Shown: piece after piece, positions 1-5,602 of the stretch
Layout: each line of letters starts with the position of its first letter
Position numbering within the stretch: position 1 is the stretch's first letter
NCBI GenBank assembly: GCA_030632465.1
Contig: DAOVUR010000119.1
Span: 1-6,052, forward strand
Length of the DNA stretch: 6,052 nucleotides
Source of the DNA: a bacterium
GTDB taxonomy: Bacteria; Verrucomicrobiota; Kiritimatiellia; UBA8416; CAMZLY01
Direction: 5' to 3'
Translations under genes and position numbers: made by a program
The notes under the pieces: model-generated
Told to the model about the DNA's origin: nothing
Databases searched by the model: none
Seen by the model: only the letters and a program-made list of their open reading frames with translations

Positions 1-2313
1 AATACCATCAAGATCTGCGCCATCCAGCCCTTTCTTGTCACGACCTACATCAAAGGCTGCATGAAAATCCTGAGCCATGGGGCCGACGTGGCGGACATCG
101 TATCCTTTGTATACCCACCATTTGATTGGTAAGTTGGCTACTTTATTCAGTATTTCGGAACTGTCGACGGGTTTGAAATCTTCCTTTTTGTTTACATCAC
201 TGGTAAAGGTCCAAGATGCATCTCCCGGAACCCAGCTTACTTCTTGGTTGGATTCGGCGGGTCCGCTGTTGAATAGTACGCCTCCCTGACATCGAAATGA
301 TACTTCATTATTAGTCGTTGATGAAAAATCGGCATCTTGGGCATCTGCCCAGACGAACGCTCCAGAATGTAAAGCATTCGCACGGCGCCCTGCGGCAAAG
401 GCGTGGTCGGCATCGTTTCCGATCGTATTGTTTCTCCCTCCAGGAATGGTTCCGTACCAAACATCGCTTTCAATCGTGTTGTAATATCCCCCGCCAATGG
501 ATCCATAAGATCCACTATCCTGAATCTCGTTTCCCACGCCACCTGCAATACAGGCATAACCTGCTGCTACCTGAATTTCGTTTAGCCGGCCACCACCGAT
601 GGCGCATTGAGTGCCTGCGACCTTGTTTAGAGAACCACCTCCGATTACATTGTAATCTGCGTTAGTACGGATGATGTTATCCTCTCCGCCTCCGATGAAT
701 GAATAGTCTACGTTGGGTTCTATGTCATTGCCTGTACCACCGCCAATAACGCTATGATCTACGTTCTCTTGCATTATATTGTTTTCGCCCCCGCCAAGGA
801 AATTGTATGTTGAAGTAGGTTGAATGGTATTATTATTGCCACCGCCGATGGCGCTATACTGTGAGTTTGTTTGAACCGTATTCGCACGGCCTCCGCTGAT
901 GACACTGTAATCCGCATTGCTTTGAATGTTGTTTATGTACCCGCCACCAATGGAGGCCGCGTCCCCGTCCGGTCCAATCGTATTTTGATATCCACCTGCG
1001 ATGGTGCTGCTATACGAATAGAAACCGATTTCATTTTGTATACCGCCAGCAATTACATCATACAGAGAATTGCTTATGATGGTATTCGCGGAGCCGCCAC
1101 CAATCACGCTGACGGTAGAACCGGATTCAATTGTATTCCCTGAACCGCTACCGACAAACGCATATTCGGCACTAGATTCAATTGTATTATCCGCACCGCC
1201 AGCAATGGTGGAATAGGGGGCGAAGACCTGATTTGGACCGCCGGCTAAATTTCCGCCACCGACCACGACTGATCCCGCCGCCGTTGCTGCATTACCGGAA
1301 TAGCCCGCCGCCCATCGTGGATTTACGGCAGGATCGATTCTGAACGCGCGCTGATTATTGACTCGGATCTCCAAGCCCCGGTTATCAGTGGTTCCCACAA
1401 AATGGACTGCTGGGGTTGTTCCTGCATTTCCGTTGACTTTCCAGAAGATGTTGGAAAATGATGCCGGGTCTATATCGGCAGCAACAATGCTACCGTCCTC
1501 AATTTTATCGCTTGTCACGGCGTCGGCAATCAATTGCGCGGTATCAACTGCTGTATCTGCAATTTTCGAGGCTGTTACGGCGTCATCGGCTAGATGAATA
1601 TCCTGGACTGCGTCAGCTGTGAGTTTATCACTTGTAATCGTGCCGTCTTGAATGTCCCTTGCCATTAAGGAATAGCCAGCGGCGACAATGCGTGAATTTG
1701 GCGTTAGCTCTTCGGGGCCATAGACGCCATCATCGAAAGTTACCCGCAGGCGTACATCTGAATTGGTGAATATTTCGGATGGCAGGGCTGCCATATTGGC
1801 AAGTGCTGTGTCTCCTAGTGTAGCTGAGTAGAGACCTTTGGTGACGGAGATATCTATCGGTGCACCATTTGTCCAGTAGACTTCATAGGACATATTTGGT
1901 GGCGGAGCGTCTATTGTTACAACTGGAGCGGTGGCATAGCCACTGCCTGGATTATCCACGACGATATTTGTTACTGCGTCCCCGCCTAGCTGAGCGTGGG
2001 CTGCTGCTCCGGTTCCGCCACCACCGCTGAAGGTTATGGCTGGAATTGAAACATAGGCTGATCCGCCACTGTCAACGCTGACAATGGTCATAAAGCCACC
2101 AGATACCGTTGCTGTTGCTGAAGCTTGATGGTTAAGGTTGGTACCTCCATCTACCAGTGCAAACTGGAACTGTGCCGTACCGTTGAAGTTGGTTCCGTCG
2201 ACCGATACGCGGCCTTGATAGTTTAGTTGTGATGGTACCTGAGCTATAGTCAGTGATACGGGGATAATGATACATAAACCAACCAAACGAATTTGACCAA
2301 TCATCTTTTTCAT
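1..2313 (-). CDS. Secreted fibre-like protein with 17-residue head repeats and C-terminal Peptidase_S74 chaperone domain (3' end missing)
   Basis: Read on the minus strand from ATG at 2313, 771 codons are open to the left edge with no stop, so the gene is partial. The start follows a GGAGGA ribosome site with 6-nt spacing. Residues 1-24 look like a signal peptide: KK and R9, a hydrophobic core at 10-23, and likely cleavage at A24|Q25. Residues 25-215 form a beta-rich N-terminal domain opening VPSQLNYQGRV, with a glycine-rich insertion at about 69-139. Residues 219-285 are a stalk of short DG(S/T)I-type repeats. Residues 352-640 are 17 head repeats built around GGGxxNxI. Residues 641-771 enter a Peptidase_S74 (endosialidase-type intramolecular chaperone) domain, with TSDVNKK at 704-710 and RHVGPMAQDFH at 741-751. 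S74 domains are known to trimerise fibres and then cut themselves off. I infer an exported trimeric surface or extracellular fibre; its ligand is unknown. A prophage tail fibre is the alternative, but the signal peptide and the lack of phage neighbours argue against it. Confidence 0.9.
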   Translation of the reverse strand, partial: MKKMIGQIRLVGLCIIIPVSLTIAQVPSQLNYQGRVSVDGTNFNGTAQFQFALVDGGTNLNHQASATATVSGGFMTIVSVDSGGSAYVSIPAITFSGGGGTGAAAHAQLGGDAVTNIVVDNPGSGYATAPVVTIDAPPPNMSYEVYWTNGAPIDISVTKGLYSATLGDTALANMAALPSEIFTNSDVRLRVTFDDGVYGPEELTPNSRIVAAGYSLMARDIQDGTITSDKLTADAVQDIHLADDAVTASKIADTAVDTAQLIADAVTSDKIEDGSIVAADIDPASFSNIFWKVNGNAGTTPAVHFVGTTDNRGLEIRVNNQRAFRIDPAVNPRWAAGYSGNAATAAGSVVVGGGNLAGGPNQVFAPYSTIAGGADNTIESSAEYAFVGSGSGNTIESGSTVSVIGGGSANTIISNSLYDVIAGGIQNEIGFYSYSSTIAGGYQNTIGPDGDAASIGGGYINNIQSNADYSVISGGRANTVQTNSQYSAIGGGNNNTIQPTSTYNFLGGGENNIMQENVDHSVIGGGTGNDIEPNVDYSFIGGGEDNIIRTNADYNVIGGGSLNKVAGTQCAIGGGRLNEIQVAAGYACIAGGVGNEIQDSGSYGSIGGGYYNTIESDVWYGTIPGGRNNTIGNDADHAFAAGRRANALHSGAFVWADAQDADFSSTTNNEVSFRCQGGVLFNSGPAESNQEVSWVPGDASWTFTSDVNKKEDFKPVDSSEILNKVANLPIKWWVYKGYDVRHVGPMAQDFHAAFDVGRDKKGLDGADLDGI
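394..1260 (-). repeat. Seventeen-unit protein repeat array (17-residue head repeats) inside the fibre gene
   Basis: Residues 352-640 of the minus-strand fibre protein divide into 17 tandem units. Most are exactly 17 residues (51 bases) with the pattern [GAS]-G-G-x-x-N-x-[IV]-x6-Y-x-x-I. Examples are GGGYINNIQSNADYSVI (456-472) and GGGTGNDIEPNVDYSFI (524-540). The first unit has 19 residues and the thirteenth (558-572) has 15. The units are diverged at DNA level, so this is an old protein-level repeat rather than a recent duplication. The spacing and the Gly/Asn/Ile positions resemble left-handed beta-roll head repeats of YadA-like adhesins, which are usually about 14 residues; the fold assignment is an inference. 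Confidence 0.85.
1459..1659 (-). repeat. Stalk of short DG(S/T)I / ADAV repeats in the fibre protein
   Basis: Residues 219-285 of the fibre protein carry irregular repeats of the type IQDGTITSDKL, ADAVQDIHL, DDAVTASKI, DTAVDTAQL, ADAVTSDKI and EDGSIVAADI. Aliphatic residues recur with D/A/T/S between them and there is no glycine-rich head motif. Such segments often link the N-terminal domain to the head in S74-containing fibres, probably as an elongated trimeric stalk. The structural role is inferred. Confidence 0.6.
1897..2109 (-). repeat. Glycine-rich two-copy insertion in the N-terminal domain of the fibre protein
   Basis: Residues about 69-139 contain two imperfect copies of one motif: IVSVDSGGSAYVSIPAITFS (76-95) and IVVDNPGSGYATAPVVTID (117-135). 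A GGGGTGAAAHAQLGGDA linker lies between them. The pattern is hydrophobic-V-D-x-x-G-S-x-Y-x-x-x-P-x-[IV]-T. It interrupts what otherwise reads as one N-terminal domain, which continues at SYEVYWTNG (142-150). Copy boundaries are approximate. Confidence 0.6.
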
Positions 2314-2319
2314 GCGGAG

Positions 2320-2325
2320 TCCTCC
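2320..2325 (-). promoter_or_regulatory. Ribosome binding site of the fibre gene
   Basis: On the minus strand GGAGGA lies 6 bases before ATG at 2313. This fixes the start over the alternative in-frame ATG three codons later (2302-2304), which would lose the KK residues of the signal peptide n-region. Confidence 0.8.
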
Positions 2326-2469
2326 TTATTTGTACAGCAAAGTATGCTTAAATAAATCTTACGATAAAACAGCAATAATAGATATTTAACAAATAAATAC
2401 AGTAATTTTTGATAATAGCCAAGCTTAATTTGAAGCGGATTATTTTTCATCTTCAAGTATAAATAACCC

Positions 2470-2492
2470 TGAACTATGAACCTTTGAACCTT
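2470..2492. repeat. Tandem TGAA-headed repeats (TGAACTA, then TGAACCTT twice)
   Basis: TGAACTA at 2470-2476 is followed directly by two identical octamers TGAACCTT at 2477-2484 and 2485-2492. The array is short and non-coding. It lies upstream of the icd promoter and no function can be assigned. Confidence 0.7.
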
Positions 2493-2533
2493 GGACGCTC
2501 TTTTTAGGATTATACCTTATTTTTATATTTTGT

Positions 2534-2561
2534 TTGAGTTGCTGGAAATTTTTGCTATATT
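2534..2561 (+). promoter_or_regulatory. Sigma70-type promoter of icd with extended -10
   Basis: The -35 element TTGAGT (2534-2539) and the -10 element TATATT (2556-2561) are separated by 16 bases. TGC stands directly before the -10, an extended -10 arrangement. Transcription would begin near 2568, giving a leader of about 70 bases before the ATG at 2637. This is a consensus match only. Confidence 0.6.
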
Positions 2562-2621
2562 TCCCCGTTTTGTGAGAAAAGATAAAGATTTTTTAAGAAC
2601 CAATGCTACAGAAAATAGAAT

Positions 2622-2628
2622 AAGGTGG
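2622..2628 (+). promoter_or_regulatory. icd: Ribosome binding site that decides the icd start
   Basis: AAGGTGG lies 8 bases before ATG at 2637. The in-frame GTG at 2625 falls inside this Shine-Dalgarno sequence and has no site of its own upstream, so ATG 2637 is the better start. Confidence 0.65.
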
Positions 2629-2636
2629 ATAGAGTT

Positions 2637-3896
2637 ATGACATTTGATAAGATTAAAGTGCCAGTTGATGGCGAGAAGATTGTTGTTGATGAGAATGGTA
2701 AGCTGAATGTGCCTAATAACCCGATTCTTCCTTTTATTGAGGGTGATGGGATTGGTGAGGATATTACTAAGGCTGCTATGGTGGTCTGGGATGCTGCGGT
2801 TAAGGCTGCTTATGGCGGTGAGAAGAAGGTTTCTTGGATGGAAATCTATTCTGGCGAGAAGGCTGTAAAGGTTTATGGCGATGATGTATGGCTGCCGGAA
2901 GAGACTATTGATGCGGTAAAAGAGTACCATGTTGCTATTAAGGGGCCACTTACTACGCCTGTTGGCGGCGGAATTCGTTCTTTGAACGTTGCTTTGCGTC
3001 AAAAACTTGATTTATATGTATGTTTACGACCTGTTCGCTGGTTCGAGGGTGTTCCTTCACCTGTTAAGCGCCCTGATTTGACTGATATGGTTATTTTCCG
3101 TGAAAACACTGAAGATATCTATGCTGGTGTTGAGTGGGAAGCTGGTAGTGATGATGCCAAGCGGATAATCAACTTTATGCAGGATGAGCTTGGTGTTACA
3201 AATATTCGTTTCCCTGAAACATCAGGTATAGGAATTAAGCCTATTTCTGAAGAAGGTTCTAAGCGTTTGATTAGATCTGCAATTGAGTATGCTATAGAGA
3301 ATAAGCTACCTAGTGTTACTTTGGTGCATAAGGGCAATATCATGAAGTATACTGAGGGCGGCTTTAAGAGCTGGGGTTATGAGCTGGTTCGTGAAGAGTT
3401 TAGCGATGTTGCTATTGCGGCTGAAGATTGTAACTGGGAAGCGCCAGAGGGTAAAATTTTGATTAAGGATGTTATTGCTGATGCGTTTTTACAGCAGATA
3501 TTGACGCGTCCGGCTGAGTATTCGGTTGTGGCAACGATGAATTTGAATGGAGATTACATTTCTGATGCATTGGCAGCTTGTGTTGGTGGTATTGGAATTG
3601 CGCCTGGTGCTAATATCAACTATACAAAGGGATTGGCTATATTTGAGGCAACACACGGAACAGCGCCTAAATATGCTGGTTTGGATAAGGTTAATCCAGG
3701 TTCCTTGATTCTTTCAGGTGAGATGATGTTCCGCTATATGGGCTGGGATAAGGCTGCTGATCTTATTATAGAGGGTATTAACGCCACTATTGCTGATAAA
3801 ACAGTTACTTATGACTTCGCTAGACTTATGGATGGCGCTAATGAAGTTAAGTGTAGTGAATTTGCGGCAGCGATAGCGAAAAAAATCAGTGAGTAA
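2637..3896 (+). CDS. icd: Isocitrate dehydrogenase (NADP+)
   Basis: This cytoplasmic TCA-cycle enzyme oxidatively decarboxylates isocitrate to 2-oxoglutarate, yielding NADPH. From ATG 2637 it has 419 residues, close to the 416 of E. coli Icd, and it aligns along the whole length. Isocitrate-binding residues are present: S115, N117, R121, R131 and R155, with Y162 and K232 as the catalytic pair. The metal ligands are D282, D306 and D310. Coenzyme residues match the NADP type: KY in GTAPKYAG, and Y and R in TVTYDFARLMDG. S115 corresponds to E. coli Ser113, the site phosphorylated by AceK; whether this organism has AceK cannot be told. The segment before IKDVIADAF (about 255-275) differs most from E. 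coli. The gene has its own promoter-like sequence and is probably monocistronic. No intrinsic terminator is visible downstream. Confidence 0.97.
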   Translation: MTFDKIKVPVDGEKIVVDENGKLNVPNNPILPFIEGDGIGEDITKAAMVVWDAAVKAAYGGEKKVSWMEIYSGEKAVKVYGDDVWLPEETIDAVKEYHVAIKGPLTTPVGGGIRSLNVALRQKLDLYVCLRPVRWFEGVPSPVKRPDLTDMVIFRENTEDIYAGVEWEAGSDDAKRIINFMQDELGVTNIRFPETSGIGIKPISEEGSKRLIRSAIEYAIENKLPSVTLVHKGNIMKYTEGGFKSWGYELVREEFSDVAIAAEDCNWEAPEGKILIKDVIADAFLQQILTRPAEYSVVATMNLNGDYISDALAACVGGIGIAPGANINYTKGLAIFEATHGTAPKYAGLDKVNPGSLILSGEMMFRYMGWDKAADLIIEGINATIADKTVTYDFARLMDGANEVKCSEFAAAIAKKISE

Positions 3897-3917
3897 TGAA
3901 TAGTGAATAGTGAATAG
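3897..3917. repeat. Triple tandem heptamer TGAATAG just after icd
   Basis: Three perfect copies of TGAATAG (3897-3903, 3904-3910, 3911-3917) start on the base after the icd stop codon. Each unit holds TGA and TAG, and the 7-base period spreads stops over all frames, including an in-frame TAA-TGA pair at the end of icd. Confidence 0.85.
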
Positions 3918-4196
3918 TTTTCTGGATTTATATCTAATTCGTTAATAAAAGAAAAATAAGGTACAAATAAATAATTAAAAAACATCCGTTAGTTGGTTGA
4001 CATAATCGCATGTTTTGCTAATGTTATGCGGTTTTGACCCCCGATAGAGAGGTGTCGAAGTAAAGGTTAATTTTAAAAGGGACGGCGGTATAGCTTGCTA
4101 TTGATCAATGAATTGTTGATTGGCGGGTGCTTTGTACTGTTGTTTTTTCTGTTGTAAAAGTAGGTGGCTACTAAAGCGAAATAGATTGATTAGGTC
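3918..4196. other. Non-coding region between icd and tRNA-Thr
   Basis: No ORF with coding character is present. The first part (3918-3990) is very AT-rich with no GC stem followed by a T-run, so no terminator for icd can be called. A promoter candidate lies at 3997-4024. Its transcript would carry a leader of about 165 bases before tRNA-Thr. That leader contains a small hairpin, AGTAG-GTGG-CTACT (4159-4172), and a TTGATCAA palindrome (4101-4108). I recognise no known leader RNA family. Confidence 0.6.
3997..4024 (+). promoter_or_regulatory. Likely promoter of the tRNA-Thr/tuf cluster
   Basis: A perfect TTGACA (3997-4002) is followed after 16 bases by TAATGT (4019-4024), with TGC directly before it as an extended -10. 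The -10 hexamer itself is only a fair match. Position and orientation fit transcription of tRNA-Thr, tuf and the genes beyond. Confidence 0.5.
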
Positions 4197-4272
4197 GCCC
4201 ATGTAGCTCAGTCGGTAGAGCACGTCCTTGGTAAGGACGAGGTCAGCGGTTCAATCCCGCTCATGGGCTCCA
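4197..4272 (+). tRNA. tRNA-Thr (anticodon GGU)
   Basis: A 76-base cloverleaf. The acceptor stem is GCCCATG (4197-4203) with CATGGGC (4262-4268). The anticodon stem CGTCC/GGACG encloses loop TTGGTAA, with GGT at 4230-4232, reading ACC and ACU threonine codons. The T-arm is AGCGGTTCAATCCCGCT, the discriminator base is T, and CCA is encoded at 4270-4272. It lies 50 bases before tuf, so processing of a shared transcript would create the tuf mRNA 5' end. A tRNA-Thr next to tuf also occurs at E. coli tufB. Confidence 0.95.
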
Positions 4273-4308
4273 CAGTTTAAGAATGAGATAGTTAATAAAA
4301 AATAGGTT

Positions 4309-4314
4309 GGAGGA
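4309..4314 (+). promoter_or_regulatory. tuf: Ribosome binding site of tuf
   Basis: GGAGGA lies 8 bases before ATG 4323, a strong site suited to a highly expressed gene. Confidence 0.8.
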
Positions 4315-4322
4315 AGTACACA

Positions 4323-5531
4323 ATGGCTAAGGAAACATTTGATAGGTCTAAACCACACGTAAACGTTGGAACAATTGGTCACGTTGACCATGGTAAGACT
4401 ACATTAACAGCAGCACTTACAAAGGTGCAGTCACTTAAAGGTTTATGCGAATTTATTGCATACGATGCAGTGGCTAAGGCTTCTGAGTCACAGGGACGTC
4501 GTGATTCAACAAAGATTATGACTATTGCAACATCTCATGTTGAGTATAGTTCTGACAAACGTCATTATGCTCATGTTGATTGTCCGGGTCATGCTGATTA
4601 TGTTAAGAACATGATTACTGGTGCCGCACAGATGGATGGAGCTATTTTGGTTGTTAGCGCAGCTGATGGTCCAATGCCTCAGACTCGTGAGCATATTCTG
4701 CTTGCTCGTCAGGTTGGTGTACCAGCGATTGTAGTTTTCCTTAACAAGGTTGATTTGGTTGACGATCCAGAATTGCTGGAATTGGTTGAGCTTGAAATCA
4801 GAGAGCTACTTTCTAAATATGATTACCCAGGCGATGATATCCCTATTATTCAAGGTGATTCACTTTCTGCAACACAGGCTAATTCAGCTGACGATCCTGC
4901 ATGTGAATGTATCCAGAATTTACTAGATGCTTTGGATAATTACATTGAAGAGCCTGTTCGTATTATCGATCAGGACTTCCTAATGCCTATCGAAGATGTG
5001 TTCTCGATTGAAGGACGTGGAACAGTTGTAACAGGTCGTGTTGACCGTGGTATTGTTAAAGTTGGTGAAGAAATTGCAATCATCGGTCTTAAAGATACGG
5101 TAAAGACAACAGTTACTGGTGTTGAAATGTTCCGTAAGCTTCTTGATGAAGGTCGTGCTGGTGATAACATTGGTGTATTGCTTCGTGGAATCAAGAAAGA
5201 AGATGTAGAGCGTGGACAGGTTCTTGCTAAACCAGGATCAATTACACCTCATACAGAATTTAATTGCGAAGTATATATTCTTAGCAAAGATGAAGGTGGT
5301 CGTCATACACCATTCTTCAAAGGATATCGCCCACAGTTTTACATCCGTACAACTGATGTAACAGGCGATGTTACTTTGCCAGAAGGTGTAGAGATGGTTA
5401 TGCCTGGTGATAATATTCATATGGATGTTAAGTTGATTGCTCCTGTAGCTCTTGAAGAGAAGATGCGTTTCGCTATTCGCGAAGGTGGTCGTACTGTTGG
5501 TGCAGGAACAGTTGTAACAATTAAATCATAA
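4323..5531 (+). CDS. tuf: Elongation factor Tu with a non-canonical switch I
   Basis: This GTPase delivers aminoacyl-tRNA to the ribosomal A site. It has 402 residues against 394 in E. coli. Domain I spans about 1-208, followed by beta-barrel domains II and III, including the strongly conserved GGRHTPFFKGYRPQFYIRTTD and a normal C-terminus (FAIREGGRTVGAGTVV). G1 GHVDHGKT (19-26), G3 DCPGHAD (86-92, catalytic His90) and G4 NKVD (141-144) are intact. Switch I is altered: the usual RGITI reads KIMTI (64-68), keeping the Mg-binding Thr67, and the preceding loop is GRRDST. The G5 motif GSAL reads GDSL (178-181). An insertion-like SADDPACECI follows at 188-197. From memory, some planctomycete EF-Tus share an RDATK-type switch I and a similar later segment, so this may be a lineage trait. 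The setting between tRNA-Thr and rpmG/tRNA-Trp/secE indicates a main tuf copy. Confidence 0.97.
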   Translation: MAKETFDRSKPHVNVGTIGHVDHGKTTLTAALTKVQSLKGLCEFIAYDAVAKASESQGRRDSTKIMTIATSHVEYSSDKRHYAHVDCPGHADYVKNMITGAAQMDGAILVVSAADGPMPQTREHILLARQVGVPAIVVFLNKVDLVDDPELLELVELEIRELLSKYDYPGDDIPIIQGDSLSATQANSADDPACECIQNLLDALDNYIEEPVRIIDQDFLMPIEDVFSIEGRGTVVTGRVDRGIVKVGEEIAIIGLKDTVKTTVTGVEMFRKLLDEGRAGDNIGVLLRGIKKEDVERGQVLAKPGSITPHTEFNCEVYILSKDEGGRHTPFFKGYRPQFYIRTTDVTGDVTLPEGVEMVMPGDNIHMDVKLIAPVALEEKMRFAIREGGRTVGAGTVVTIKS

Positions 5532-5539
5532 ATAAATAG

Positions 5540-5585
5540 CAAAATATGGGGTATTCGTAAGTTGGATGCCCCATATTTTGATTTT
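5540..5585 (+). terminator. Strong stem-loop after tuf, terminator or attenuator
   Basis: A perfect 12-bp inverted repeat, CAAAATATGGGG (5540-5551) with CCCCATATTTTG (5569-5580), can extend by three pairs including one G-U, closing a loop of about 11 bases. The descending arm ends in TTTT and is followed by ATTTT. It starts 8 bases after the tuf stop. Because rpmG begins at 5603 without a convincing promoter between, it probably reduces rather than abolishes read-through, or stabilises the tuf mRNA 3' end. The stem is near-symmetric, so it could also act on the other strand. Confidence 0.7.
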
Positions 5586-5593
5586 AACCGGAT

Positions 5594-5597
5594 GGAG
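5594..5597 (+). promoter_or_regulatory. rpmG: Ribosome binding site of rpmG
   Basis: GGAG lies 5 bases before ATG 5603 and supports this start. Confidence 0.6.
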
Positions 5598-5602
5598 CTG
5601 TA

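Larger units (their letters stand above)
2314..2636. other. AT-rich divergent intergenic region
   Basis: About 320 bases separate the fibre gene (leftward) from icd (rightward). No coding signal is seen. The region contains a good promoter for icd (2534-2561) and a tandem octamer repeat (2470-2492). It also has a weak inverted repeat, TTGAAG (2430-2435) with CTTCAA (2451-2456). For the fibre gene, only a poor promoter candidate is visible on the minus strand: TTGGCT (2422-2417), a 17-base spacer, then TATTTA (2399-2394). The region is too AT-rich to call that promoter with confidence. Confidence 0.7.

Noticed and set aside
237..557. A 106-codon minus-strand ORF in another frame of the fibre gene
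   Set aside because: It overlaps the continuous fibre frame, which carries the head repeats and S74 start. This frame has no recognisable protein features and is a shadow.
394..1260. Regular 51-base spacing resembling a CRISPR-like or satellite array
   Set aside because: The periodicity is at protein level in an open frame. Units are diverged in DNA sequence and there are no identical repeats separated by unique spacers.
77..1597. Several plus-strand ORFs (77-289, 318-665, 403-585, 871-1143, 1358-1597)
   Set aside because: All lie antisense to the fibre gene and arise from its repetitive Gly/Asn/Ile codons. None has a ribosome site or a recognisable product.
2625..2636. GTG start for icd four codons upstream
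   Set aside because: The GTG lies within the AAGGTGG ribosome site used by ATG 2637 and has no Shine-Dalgarno sequence of its own.
2523..3002. A 159-codon minus-strand ORF across the icd promoter and 5' end
   Set aside because: It is antisense to a fully conserved icd and would cover its promoter. Its composition is that of reverse-read icd codons.
4034..4066. Second promoter with TTGACC (4034-4039)
   Set aside because: The only T/A-rich -10 candidate (TAAAGG at 4061) is 21 bases away and a poor match.
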